Source of the DNA: Paramarasmius palmivorus
Taxonomy: Eukaryota > Basidiomycota > Agaricomycetes > Agaricales > Marasmiaceae
Length of the DNA: 62,442 nt
Assembly (NCBI GenBank): GCA_037176845.1
Contig: JAYKXP010000214.1
Span: 1-62,442 of the forward strand
Direction of reading: 5' to 3'
Shown: in pieces, positions 42,018 to 53,159 of the stretch
How the letters are laid out: every line of letters begins with the position of its first letter
Position numbering within the stretch: the stretch's first letter is position 1
The notes under the pieces: generated by a model
The model's database searches: none
What the model was told of the DNA's origin: nothing
The model's input: the letters and a program-made list of their open reading frames with translations, nothing else
Program-made: the position numbers and the translations under genes

Positions 42018-42364
42018 TCATACATACGACAGGAGCTCCTCGTCACAGTGTTCCAAAGACCGCTCACGGTGTCGTGGAGGCTCGGCCATGCTCACATTCT
42101 GACACACCCCAAAAAAACCCTCTGCCCTTCCTCTAGGAGATCCATTTGCCTCGGGCAGTGCTCTCAAACAACTCATCAAGCCGGATCTCTGTGCAAGCCT
42201 CCGACGTCTCATACGCTCTCGTGCCTGCTTTCTTGTTTTTTCCGGATATCTGTAGCCATGATTGTAAGCAGCCGACTCGTTGCAGTAAATTGTTTGTACC
42301 TTTGCCTATAGTTTGCAGATGCAACCCTGTTAGAAGCACGACGCTTTTCAATGCTGCGACCCAT
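42018..42364 (-). CDS. Small basic protein 1 of the KDZ element
   Basis: Exons 42364-42300 and 42249-42018 are joined over a 50-nt intron, giving about 98 aa. The start MGRSIEKRRASNRVASANYR runs into QRYPEKTRKQARERMRRRR, an Arg/Lys-rich helix typical of small DNA- or RNA-binding segments in fungal mobile elements. The stop lies beside a perfect GTATGT donor, so translation may instead continue through further exons to about 41690, where a frame ends SKPDLDALLRTLEVGHSK. Function unknown. Confidence 0.5.
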
Positions 42365-42515
42365 GCCCGCGGTAGTGATAAGGAGTAAATGCAATTGTCC
42401 CCGAGGCCGGGTGACACTATTCAAACCAGTGACATTGTCACGCCCAACTCCAATCACTCATGAAAATTGTGCTACGCCCAATGGTACGAAAAATTACAGA
42501 CAGGCACAAACTTTA

Positions 42516-43369
42516 CTACATGCTGTATGTCCAAGCATCCTCTGTTGGAATACCATCCACTGCTGCACGCCAAAGTTGATGTTGACAACGCAGACCATCC
42601 TCGGCATGTCTCTGGGCCAGATTTCCTGTCGCAAGTGAGCCTTCCACATCTTCTAGGGCTGTAGACAGCCAATAGAGGCACATGTACACCTTCAAAGCCT
42701 GTTGGTACGCCTCAGTATGCCCTCCCTGACTGGAAAGGGCCTCCGTATATTGTTCCGCCTGCTTAAACAAAGTCCGGAGAACTTGACCGGGTGCGTTCAG
42801 AGGTGAAACGGGGGGGCGGAGGTCTGGATTGGCCGAGTCCCATTTGAGCAGCTTGAGGACGATCCCATCGAAGTAATGAGATAGCCGGTCGTGTTTTCCC
42901 TTCTCCTTCATCAGCGCGTTCTCGATGCGTAACATGTGCCACTCGGGATCCCTGTCATGGCCACTTCAGTATTGTGTCAGAAGATGACAAGGCTTGACAC
43001 ACGAATGACTGGGAATAAGTTCGGCGTCCCTCAATTTCTTCTGGTGCAACTCTCCCTGATGATGACGATGCCTCTCTTTTCTCTCCTTCCTCGCACACAC
43101 CCTATGGACATGGTCATCAGATCGTCTCCATCAATGTAGACCCAATGATGTACGAATTACTCTGCCTCTGCTTCCAATGTCTGTCTTTGCTTGCGAGCAT
43201 TCTTGCGGCGCTCCAGAATGACCTCACGTTGGCTGCCGAGGAAATTCAAAGCGTTAGTAACCCAATAGCAATCCAAAATATAATATCACCTATAGTAGTA
43301 TCTCTGCGCCTTTTGTTTGGCAGCTTCACGTCGTGCTTGGGAATTTTTGTGGACCTTTTTCCGAGGCAT
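42516..43369 (-). CDS. KDZ-element protein with basic N-terminus (gene model approximate)
   Basis: The first two exons are clear: 43369-43290 and 43232-43157 join to MPRKKVHKNSQARREAAKQ, then QRYYYSQREVILERRKNARKQ. This is the same R/K-rich, aromatic pattern as small basic protein 1. A downstream exon (about 42950-42516) reads DPEWHMLRIENALMKEKG and includes CLYWLSTALEDVEG. I place them in one gene because orientation and spacing fit. The central junction does not resolve cleanly, however, and the 51-aa N-terminal product may be a gene of its own. Function unknown. Confidence 0.45.
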
Positions 43370-43972
43370 GATGGTGGGCTAAATGAAGAAGCGCGTGTGT
43401 AAGCGCCCTGTTCTCGTTTTCAATCTTGACGAGCTAATGCCTACCAGCGACTGGCCTGTGTAAGATAGCCGTTTGCTATCGTACCAAACGTCATACAGGC
43501 ATAGAGAAAGAAAAGAGGCAAAGCCGTGTTGGAAATCGTCATGGTCAGACAATGCTCCCTGGCCGGTTTCGGGGGTAGATCTGTAGTATGCGAGCAATAC
43601 CACGAAGGACCATATAAGACGTTGGTCTCACCAATATAACCTATGCCCAAAATTGAATATAAAGTCCATGTAGGGTCAAAGGTACAGTATGTCAAATATT
43701 GCGGTGCACAAATCGATGTAGAGCCCCACAGAAACAAATCTTCACCTGTTCAGTAGTGATAGATAGTCTATTAACTTGTTGAATAACGTCTTGATTTGAA
43801 TACATTCACGCCTTTGCCTTAACAATAGTTTTGCGCGCGTTCATATAACTCAGGAACTCATTGTGATTGCCCTCGAAACCTCACATTGACATACCAGTAC
43901 AACAGAACAGTGGCTACGCATAAAGGTATCCGGTTACAGAAACATTCATTCAGGGACTGTTGTTCAAGGTAA

Positions 43973-44521
43973 TTAAGCCTCTCCTCCTTTACTCCATCCA
44001 CATGACGGACAACTGTCTTCTCCGGCCATTGCATCAGCATACAACGCACTGTCCATTGGGTTGGAACATTCCGGACATGCTCGAGAACGGTGACGCCGGT
44101 ACATGATTGCAAGGTCCCATAAAAAATCCAGGTCGCAGTCTTCGCTGAATAGCATCTCATGAATCTGCTGGGCAACATGCGAGGGTTCAACGTCTAGCTT
44201 TTCTAATGCAGTGTTTCAGTCATTAGAGGTTTCATTGGACAGAAATCAAGTAGGCGTACGGGATCGGCGCACAACTGCCTCTAAAATTGCTCTGACACTG
44301 CCCTTCTGCTCAGGAGTCAGGTCGGAGAGAATGTCTCGCTGATATAGAATGTCGATATCTGGATGAACAGAGCAATGAGTCGGGGAATGGATAGATAGAG
44401 ACGGCTACATACCCCACGCAGTGGTTTCTGCAACAGACCGGGCGAGATATCGAGATACACTATCGGAAGTGTCTTCCACGTCACTGGATTGACTCGCAGC
44501 GGGAGCAGATGGTGAAGCCAT
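43973..44521 (-). CDS. Zinc-ribbon protein of the KDZ element
   Basis: A three-exon model. Exon 1 is MASPSAPAASQSSDVEDTSD.. to AETTAW. Exon 2 is DIDILYQRDILSDLTPEQKG. Exon 3 ends in a zinc ribbon, ACPECSNPMDSALYADAM then SCPSCGWSKGGEA. The pair of CPxC knuckles about 22 residues apart is clear. The protein is about 150 aa and acidic before the ribbon. It may bind nucleic acid or protein. No homologue is recognised. It sits on the minus strand between the basic-protein gene and the long acidic gene. Confidence 0.6.
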
Positions 44522-44909
44522 TTTTGTTTCGTCTCGTTGGGTGGGGGCGTCGGAAAGAGAGATGACAGTCCAGGCTCAAATCGTGACTCAGACAATCGGA
44601 AAAAACGTGCTCCAGGCACATGACCACAGTGTTCCTCAGCCGTGGTTCGCCACCGTATTCGCCATCCCTCTTTACCTTCACGTAGCAGGGGATTATCACG
44701 ATCACAAGTGGATTGTCCTACGCATGTCCAAAAATCCCTAAAAAAATTTGTGGCCTAGGAATAAGCAATACAGACGAAGAACGATAGTAAATCACTTGCC
44801 TTATCATGTTTATTCTCCGCGTGAATTTGTGAATCGGGAGTGATCGGTTCAGGACAAATATTTTGTCAAAATCTCTACCTCTTTCTTCTCCCTCACCCAC
44901 TTCCCAACC

Positions 44910-47544
44910 ATGGGCCTTTGGAAAAAAATTCAAGGTACCCCCTCCGTCCTTTTTATGTCCCCTGATCGCTGAGTCTTGTCAAGCATCCCTCGGTGACCCT
45001 ACAGCAATGTCGGCGTGTACGTCTTCTACTCACTCTGCCGCTCTCTTACTTAAAAAATTTCAGTAATGTCAAATTTGTCTACCCAGACTCAAGACTTGAC
45101 GGGGGTGCGTAAGAAAACACGAGAGACGCTTCGAAAGCATAAGGACGGCAAAGAGCGACTCCGACCGAATAGCCGCCAGCTAAACGCCATGATCAAACTC
45201 GTGAACAAGGCGGAGGAGGAAGTGAAACAACTTACCGCGAAAATTGACACCTTGAACTATGGCCATAAATATCTCTCGTTGATGCTCGGTGTGTCTTTTT
45301 ACGCTCGCTTTGCTCATACCATATTAACGATACTCTTTGTGCAGACCTCGAAGCTTGCAATGAACGTCTTAGGAAGGGCGAAGGCGATAAGGAGGCCGAT
45401 CAGAAACGCGTGAGACATGCTGAAGGGGTGCTGCTCCATCTGGAGCACAAGTTACAGGCCAGTGAAGGTCAGTAGAACGACTTCATTGTCAGTCATTATT
45501 GCTGAACATTGGCTGGTCTCTAGCATTGGGTTCAACAGATCTGAGTGATCTGTCATCTTCCGAAGACGACCTGATTGGTGAGGTCTCCTTCAATTTGAAT
45601 TTGGCGACGTATTACTGAACCTGACATAGTGGAGCCTCCACAGAGGCGCAAGGCACCAACAAAAAACCGACCGGAAGCCACTCGTTCATCCAAACGCCTC
45701 AAAGGTAACCCGGAAGCTGAAGCCCCACCTCCTTCGACGACTCTGTTCAAAGGTCCTGGACCTGCAAAAACCACTGGACCTGCAAAAACCACTGGAAAAC
45801 GGGTGGCCACTCGAGCGGTTTTGGTTGGTGATGCGGGAGCTTTCGCAGGTCCCTCCGAGGATGTCCAGGATGTCTCGGTTTCTGGGGTTGATAGTTCAGG
45901 CAATAGCTCGCAAGCTGCTGCTTCCATGAGCAAGAAGCACAGGCCGGGAACGCAAGCGCCCAAGTTGGCTTCAAAACAGCCAAACCGTGGCGATCTAGAC
46001 TGTGGAGACGTTGCCATGGAGAGCTTGGCAGATAGTCAGGCTGCTCAACGGTCCGGCAACAATGAAAACCGGATTGCGCCGGTTGATGACGAGACGCCGG
46101 GTGAGTTCTAGATCATCGAAAGACGCGCATGGTTGCTGATAACCAAGATTAGGGCGGGAATCTCTGACGCCGGCGTCAGCTGGGTTAGGCAGGCTCGACG
46201 ATGTCCAGGAGGATGTGGCAACCATGAACAATGAAAATACTTTCGGTGGGTGAAGGCTAGCCCATGTGTCACATCAACTGAATGACCGTTATTAGCGAGA
46301 TTGGCCAACGAGAATTCCGACGAAGAAGATGAGACGGAGCACGAGTTACGTCCACAATCCAAAGGTACGCAGCAGCTTATTATTCTATGGCGGAGTATTG
46401 ACATGTTGGAGTAGGCCCCAAAGCTCTTCACTTGGTGGTGTCATCAGATGCAGAGGACAGTGGTGCCAAGGCTACCGCAACGGCCAAGGGCAAGGGCAAG
46501 ATGAAGGAGGTTGCTCCAGATTTGAACGCCGCTGAGGATGATGAGGGCGAAGATGATGACGACGACGACGCCGACGACAAGGATGATGACGACGATGACG
46601 ACGACGACGATAATGAGTTAGATAACATTGAAGGAGTCGATGATACCCTCGAACGTGCGTTAATGACGTTCACTATAAGGATCATACTGACTTGAGGGTT
46701 TCCAGAGCGTTGTAACGACGCCATTCTAACGTGGCTCGCAAAGCCAACTAAGGCAAATTTGCGGAAGATCCACTCGAAATTCTGCAAGTACATGCGCGGG
46801 CATGCCGATCGTGTTCCACTAGCGGCCACTGCCTGTCGCCCCCTGGCCGAATGGGTTTTGACAACAAAGAATGGCAAGGGTCAGACGTCGTGTGTCTACC
46901 ACCAGTACGCGAGCAAGAATAAGGGAATTCATGGAAACGATATCACTGCAGCGGCAGCCTTTAGAATGAGGACTTTGGATGGGGTCCAGGGAAACGCGAC
47001 TGCAGAGCCAGCGAAGAGGTTTGAGCGAGCGGGCGGCAAGTATCTGAGACCTGAAACTGGGTACAATGTTGCCGATGTGGTGGCTGGGAGAGGATGGGAT
47101 CGAAAGGCAATAGTGGGGAAACCGCCGAAGTCGAAGGCGCTTGTGACAGGTATCCCTCATTTTGCTTTCCAGAATCCACTTCCCGGCTACTGCAATTGTG
47201 GGTGCTCATTAATTGATGCACTGATGAGCTTCTACCTCTGGAAGATCCTCATTCTTCACTCGCCAACGACAAAGGCAAGAGAGAGTGCGAAACATACGCG
47301 CCTGCAACCACGGGACCGGGCGTTTATGCTTCAGGCGCTTAGACAGGTTGCACACGTCGAGGTGGAAGACATGTACCTCTACCACCTGGTTAACGAGAAT
47401 GGTCGTACCTACTGGAAGTACAGGGGCGAGGAGGGCATTGTTGACGCTATGTTGAAATATGCCAATGGTGCCAAGGAGAAATTCAACAACGCTCGTGCTA
47501 GATCCGATGCTGTGGACAAGGAAGTGGCTGAAGATGATGATTAG
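44910..47544 (+). CDS. Large acidic/coiled-coil cargo protein of the KDZ element
   Basis: A many-exon model. Short 5' exons (MGLWKKIQ, then MSNLSTQTQDLTGVRKKTR) lead into a coiled coil (LVNKAEEEVKQLTAKIDTL). A Ser/Pro/Lys-rich disordered exon follows (VEPPQRRKAPTKNRPEATR) with a tandem GPAKTT repeat. A strongly acidic run of Asp residues (about 46550-46610) precedes a 3' globular part. That part contains FCKYMRGHADRVPL, CNCGCSLIDALM, WKYRGEEGIVDAML and a C-terminal acidic tail. No domain is recognised. Part of the gene is GC-repetitive, so exon borders in the middle are uncertain. It is one of the two largest cargo units. Confidence 0.55.
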
Positions 47545-47696
47545 ATTGAATTCCTGTACCAAGTAGAAAGCAGAATACGTACTTCTTGAAATACCATTTG
47601 TTATGCGACACGAGCAGGTGCTAGAATTCCTGCAGAGTTCACGGCTGTCTCCGGAACGTGACTCAGCTGTCCAACAACGAGTTTTCGTCTGCTATC

Positions 47697-48846
47697 ATGT
47701 CTTTGGTGGAGAAAGACAGTCGGCCCCTTCCAAGGTCTGCTGTGAATCCTATCACAATCCTCTTGTCATTCGAGCGCTATTTGGAGTTGCATGGAGCGCA
47801 AGGCAATTCCCATCTATTGCTCATTGAGCCTTTGGTGACCCCACGGTGCGTAACAAGCCTTTAAAAAATTAATTTGAAGCTTATCTGCGAGGTACAGACT
47901 GTACCCTGCTTTCTATCGGAAGATAAAGATAGAAACCAGGCGTCAGGCTGTTGTCTTGGGCCACACGCTATTGCTCCGTCCAGAGCGAGCACAATATGTG
48001 AAATCGCTATGGTTCATTCTCGACACACTCCCACCATTCTTCCCATACACTATGACGGCAAAATATTGGTCCGATTTTCGTCCTTCTTCACATTGCAAAC
48101 GAGCTATTAGGGGGTGCAACATCCAAGCGGTCTGCACGATCCTTAGAGCTTGCGCGGGTACAGTCAAGCAGTTGACTGTGATTACGGCGTCGTCGTTCAA
48201 GGTGTTGTTGCGTCTATTGGGTCATTTGTCGCTGCCGAAATTGAAGGAATTGGACGTGCCGGAAAAACTCTTCATGGTGATGCTACCCGCACGGATCCCA
48301 AGTCTGGAGAAACTGCGTTTGTCAGTGAACGTGGAGGACGAAGATACGCAAGATTTGTTCACACCTTTTCACGACTTCACGGCATTCAAGAGTTTGAAAT
48401 GGCTTCACATTGGATATGGGAATGTTGACGAGCACGGAGACTTGCTGTACCGCATGATAACGGAGATCAAGACTAATGCTACGGTGGATGCAGTGGTGTT
48501 GGAGTCTGAGCGGGGATTACATCTTCCGATGACGCCGGACGAAATGAGGAGATTTTGCATGCATCCAAAGGTGGTCTTTCTACTCCAAGATGACTGGAGA
48601 ATGACGGAGCATTATATCGAATGGGTTGCAAGTGCCGACAGAGAGTTGCTTTATGAACGAGCGTTGGAACTCCCCTCAGAGGATATCGCACAGGATATGG
48701 TGCAAGATATGATTCCGGCAAAGGTGGTAGAGCGGTGGAAAAACTTTGAAAGCGACTTGGATATCATAGAGGAAGATCGAGCAGACGTTTTGGATGGACC
48801 GGAAGTGTTTGTTTTGAAAGGTGGCCATTACAACTACGTAGCATGA
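47697..48846 (+). CDS. F-box/LRR-like cargo protein 1 of the KDZ element
   Basis: Exons 47697-47845 and 47898-48846 join in frame (VTP-RLYPAFYRKI) to about 365 aa. The arrangement matches basidiomycete F-box/LRR-like proteins: RLYPAFYRKIKIETRRQAVVL, RPERAQYVKSLWF, then repeated leucine-rich strands (LPKLKELDVPEKL, IPSLEKLRLSV, FKSLKWLHIG). The N-terminal F-box itself is weak or partly upstream of the chosen ATG. Such proteins can recruit targets to SCF ubiquitin ligases, but activity here is unproven. It is followed 256 bp later by a second gene of the same kind. Confidence 0.6.
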
Positions 48847-49102
48847 CATTAATACAACGTTGTCAATGGAAATCGGTATTGCCTTGCTCCCAGATCGCGA
48901 GAAACATGCTAATGAGGGGTGACAAGTGTAACGGTGTGACATTTTCTCTTCGCCGAGATCATATCAGCGATACTGCAAAACAGCCCTCTGCCGTGCTTTT
49001 GGGAAAGATGAGCGACTCTCGGTGCGTTGTCGTTGCTTGTGGTGGATGGGGAGATAGTAATTTTGGTGTTACAGCGACTTGCTGCGGTCAAACAGACAGA
49101 AC

Positions 49103-50473
49103 ATGCCACAAGAGGTGATTCGCAAGATCGTGCGGCTGGTTCTCCCTTTCGAATACGTAGAGAAGAAGACAAAGAGGCTCTGGTTGGTGAAGGATGCGGT
49201 GAAAGACCTGAACTCCCTCGCTTTGTCTGCTCGAATGTTTGTGGACAGCGCTCGTTATCTCCAGTGCAAGGACCTCTTGGCAAAACCACCTCGTTACGGG
49301 TCGTGGGGCAAGCTGGAGACTCTCCTGAATAGTGGAGTGCCGACCACTTTGAGCGGTCGTGCGGATTCATTGTTTTTGGACATGGGGAAAGACCCAGACG
49401 TTCGCCCTGTTGCACTAGGGTTTTTCTTTCGCAAGGCGATAGTCCCATCCCTGGCCCGCTTCCAACGTCAGCCAGACAGCTTCCTCACTTTTCTTTCAAC
49501 AACCACGTCCAACGGAAAGACCATTGGTCAAATTCTGTACGGGCAGACGAAACAACTCTTGCTCGTCGGAGTGCCGCACCCATACTACCTCTTCTCAGTG
49601 GAGACATCGATTGTGGCCCAGACCTTCGGGAATATCACGTATCTGGAAATGGTCCATTCCTGGAGCGTGATGTGTTTTGACGATGCGGTCAAGTTCCTCC
49701 GTTCCTTTCCAAATCTGGAAAGGCTGTTCCTTTTTGATCTGATGGTGGTGTCCGATGATGAGAAGGCAGCATGGCGGGCGGTGGAGACAGGTATCCAGGG
49801 AGCAAGGCAGTTTGAGCACCTGAAGGAGATCTCCTTGGTGTGCTCATTATCTGTGTATAACGTTCTTGCGGTCCTAGGGATGGGGTGGTTTCCTAAGCTG
49901 GACCGCATCTCTTTGGTGTTTAATGCGCAGGACATGGTTGGGGTGGCGGAACGACTCCGGAGCGGAACTGGAGATCTTGCCAGGTTGTTTTTGCCGGCCA
50001 GATACCTGCATATGCAGGTGATAGGAAGCGACATGGGTACGTTTGGCAAAATGTGAGGCTTCGCGACTTGACTGATAGCCGTTGCAGAGGTGTGGAATCG
50101 GCTGGATCTGTCGCTCTGCACATCGTTACGAGAGCTCACCCTGGGTACCGGAAATAGTGAAACCGACATCAGCACTTTCCTGGAGCACAATGTGCCTCAC
50201 AGACAGCTGGAAAGGTTCACGTTCCACAACCTCATGTCTTCTCCTGACCTTGGACGGCTGGATGAGGTTTTATCGCGCCTTCCTATGTTGTCCCAGGTGG
50301 CTTACGATGTTTTGATGAGTAAGAAGGACAAAGATGATGTGTTGAGGGAATGGGCGAGTGTGGTAGCGATGCATATGCCGCTCTGTGCGCAAAAGGGTAT
50401 ATTGCGTGCAAAAAAGAAACTGATGGACAAGGACCCAGACGAGGACGAGGATGAGGACGAGGATGAGGAGTGA
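49103..50473 (+). CDS. F-box/LRR-like cargo protein 2 of the KDZ element
   Basis: Exons 49103-50036 and 50088-50473 are joined over a 51-nt intron and give 439 aa. The start MPQEVIRKIVRLVLPFEY resembles an F-box entry. DLNSLALSARMFVDSARYL is the usual segment after it, and leucine-rich strands follow (FPNLERLFLFDL, FEHLKEISLV, FPKLDRISLVF, SLRELTLG). The C-terminus is an Asp/Glu repeat (DPDEDEDEDEDEE). It is tandem with cargo protein 1 and co-oriented, so the pair probably arose by duplication. Its target and function are unknown. Confidence 0.62.
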
Positions 50474-50639
50474 GGGATTGTATTGGTGCTTTGTTACGTG
50501 TGGGATCGTGTATGGATATCTTGTAAGTACGAATGTATGCCTTGACCCTAAATGACCTCAACAATGTGAGCGGAAAGTAGCGAATTGAAACAGTCAGAAC
50601 TTACATGAAATGCCTATTCCACAGGAACGTGCAGCTATT

Positions 50640-51470
50640 CCTTCTCACTAACATGCCTCCACAAACAAGTACGGATGGAGTGCAGATGTTCCTTCTCATA
50701 GTTGTATTGACGAGAAGGTGCAGGTGTTCTTTTTCGTGGTAGTATCGACGAGAAGGTGCAGGTGTTCTTTCTCGTGGTAGTAAGGGCGGGAAGGTGCAGG
50801 TGTTCTTTTTCGTGGTAGTATCGGCAGGAAGGTGCAGGTGTTCTTTTTCGTAGTTCTCTCGACGAGAAGGTGCTGATATTCCTCCTCAGCAGGCTTCTAG
50901 CGAGAGGGTACTGAAGAGGTGCAGGTGTTTGTTCTTTTGGTTGTCCCGATGACAAGGTGCTGAAATTCCTGCTCGGCGGGATCTCCAGTGAGAGGGTGCA
51001 GGTGTTCCTTCTCGGCAGGCCTTCAGCGAGAGGGTGCAGATATTCCTTTTAGCGGTGGTCTCCACGAAAAGGTACTGTAAAGGTGTAGATGTTCCTTCCG
51101 GTAGTCGTCTCCGGTGAGAAGGTGTCAGTGTTCCTTCTCTCGGTCGTTTGGATGACAAGGTGCTGAGATTCCTCCTCAGCGTTTTCTCGGTGGTTTCCAC
51201 GGACAGGTACTGAAAAGGTGTAGGTGTTCCTTGTCTTCATCGTCTCGATTAAAAGGTGCTGGAATTCCTTCTACGAGAAGGTGCAGAGGTTCCATCTCCT
51301 AGTCGTCTCCACGAGCAGGTACTAAACAGGTGTAGGTGTTCCTTGTGGTAGCTGTCTCCTGTGAGAGGGTGCAGGTGTTCCTTCTCTCGGTCGTCTCTAT
51401 GAAAAGGTGCTGAAATTCCTCCTCGGCAGGGTCTCCAGCAAGAAGGTGCAGATGTTCCTTCTGGGCGAGC
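50640..51470 (-). repeat. Right subterminal tandem array, about 38-bp units
   Basis: Units of the form GAGAAGGTGCAGGTGTTCTT followed by about 18 variable bases (often TTTCGTGGTAGTATCGAC) repeat about 20 times. They are related to the left array in reverse complement (GAGAAGGTGCAGGTG is shared). Reading frames through it are spurious. Confidence 0.8.
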
Positions 51471-51798
51471 TGAGAGGGATTATAATGTTCATCATGCAGT
51501 GTTGTTCAAAACGCTGTAAACCATACCTGGTCTGCTGAGAATGTGCCATTATACCATTTCAGCCATATCTTCACCGCCAGGTGCTACGATTCCTTCTGAT
51601 GTTGCTGAAACATGGTTTATATGGCATAGAAAAGAGTGATAAATTTGATGCTTGAGAAAGTGTAAGAATTCCCTCTCATCATAGAGGCGAGTAGGAAGGT
51701 GCCGAAATCCCTGGTTGCGAGTACAGTCTGTGAGGGGAAATTACACCTTTTCGATCAACAAGTGCTCCCGCGCTGTCATGTGCTTGCGTCAGTAGTCA

Positions 51799-51908
51799 CT
51801 ACTTTATTAGGAAGGCGCGCGGGCCCGATGGTTTTCTATGTACAGGCGCGTGGGTATTTTACTCTATGACCGTGGGCAAAACGATACGTTGTCTGAGGCG
51901 GATATCCG
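51799..51908 (-). repeat. Right terminal inverted repeat of the KDZ element
   Basis: The inner 60 bp (51799-51858) are a perfect reverse complement of 34192-34251. The outer 50 bp keep CCGCCT, CCCACGG and AGTA in register with the left end. Confidence 0.82.
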
Positions 51909-51916
51909 CACTTCGG
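51909..51916. repeat. Target-site duplication CACTTCGG (right)
   Basis: Identical to 34134-34141. Host sequence AGTCCCCTATTG follows. Confidence 0.8.
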
Positions 51917-52950
51917 AGTCCCCTATTGTCTGCATGCATAAAGAAACAGCAGATCCAGGCAAGGATACAGTACGCTCGTTCATACTGTAACATGATACGA
52001 TCACCACTCATTCTCGTAATCTATCTCTATACGTTTTCGAAAAGCCATTGGTTTCGTTCAAGGACGTGGCTTTGCGTTTCGTCAACGGCCCGAGCGCCCG
52101 AGCGACATAGTGATCTCAAGGTTCCGCAACAGCTCAAACTTTAATCTCAGCCAAGAACCAGGACCTCGTACTTGTCGCGTTGTTCGGAAGCGAACCTTTG
52201 GCAGGTTAAGTGAGGGGCTCCAAGTATGTAGTATGCTCTTTGCGTTATCTTCCATGGCTCAAAGTGCAGGATAGATCCGGCAGGGCTTCTGAAGCTGCTG
52301 GGTTTTGACGCTTCATTTCCACCTAACCAACGCTCCGCGCGTGTGTCCTTGATTGCGGTGTGTACTTGCGGTGTTGGTACAGGTCACTGACATTCAATAT
52401 TCAAAAGGCTTAGTAGGACAGTTCAGTGCTCACTGCTGCCTCAGATTTCGGGAATCCTATCCAAAGGCAGCTGCTCCTTTCTGAATCTTTGCGGCGCACG
52501 TCTAGACCGAAAAGAACCTGTTCTCGAGCTTGTTTAGCTCAAAAGACTCGGCATACTGGACTCCTTTCTGCCAGTGGTGGGCTTTTTGTGTCGTGTTCCA
52601 TTCGAACGCTTCGATCCCCTACTTCGCCACCTCGGATATGAAATCGACTTGCAGGTATACCTGGGACTAATTCGCTGCTTCAAGTCGTCGAGCACGCAAC
52701 GAAACCGTGCAGCTGGGAGTTGTGTCGAACTGTGAGTGTCCATTCATTCCTCACAGATGTCTTTTATCATGCTCGTTAATTATGAATTTAATCACGAACC
52801 ATACATAAACCTCCGCGTCAAGCTTGAGTGGAGTTGCCCCGGACTTTGAGGTGGCGCGATTCTTTTACATAGATTCAAGGGACACCAATTACATCGCGAA
52901 CCCCATAATGCACCCCATAATGCACCCCAAGCTTCGTCTTTCAGCATCCA
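51917..52950. other. Right flank of the KDZ element, repeat-derived and intergenic
   Basis: 51917-51975 continues the repeat interrupted by the KDZ element (compare 55580-55625). 52003-52060 resembles the RCF1 3' flank in reverse. No gene is visible. A short direct repeat CATAATGCACCC x2 lies near 52905. Confidence 0.5.
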
Positions 52951-53030
52951 AGGTCATTCCTTTCCGGGACAGGACCTGTTTACTGGGTATAAAGGGGATA
53001 TCGCTTGAGGTGTAAGAGAACCATCCTCTT
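52951..53030 (+). promoter_or_regulatory. Conserved promoter of a small beta-rich protein gene
   Basis: It contains CATTCCTTTCCGGGACAGGA, the TATA box TATAAAG (52988-52994) and GGTGTAAGAGAACCATCCT. The same three blocks in the same order occur before the gene at 61700, which argues for shared regulation. Confidence 0.65.
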
Positions 53031-53159
53031 CGTGTCTTACACTCCAGGTATATACCGACTCGTCTACCTCTTGTTGAATCTCAACACTCATACTCTACTC
53101 TACAGGGATACTTGCGCTTTAGCCCGTTCATCGTGCTCACAAACTTGAAACACCCCACC

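Larger units (their letters stand above)
34142..51908. mobile_element. KDZ-superfamily DNA transposon with cargo genes (17,767 bp)
   Basis: It has an 8-bp target duplication and 110-bp terminal inverted repeats. The inner 60 bp of the repeats (34192-34251 and 51799-51858) are identical and the outer 50 bp match at about half the positions. Subterminal tandem arrays in inverted orientation (34560-37000 and 50640-51470) flank the genes. It encodes a KDZ (Kyakuja-Dileera-Zisupton) transposase. An 8-bp duplication agrees with Zisupton-type elements. Other predicted genes follow: a coiled-coil protein, two small basic proteins, a zinc ribbon, an acidic protein and two F-box/LRR-like proteins. A Tc1/mariner element is nested at 35465-36723. 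The flanks joined without the element resemble 55395-55620. Confidence 0.85.

Noticed and set aside
46428..46877. Minus-strand frame rich in serine opposite the acidic cargo gene
   Set aside because: It is the antisense shadow of the Asp codon run (GAC/GAT read as TC-rich Ser codons).
34192..51858. KDZ element ending at the perfect 60-bp inverted repeats
   Set aside because: The 8 bp outside these points do not match each other. The symmetric points 50 bp further out have an exact octamer duplication and agree with the paralogous empty site.
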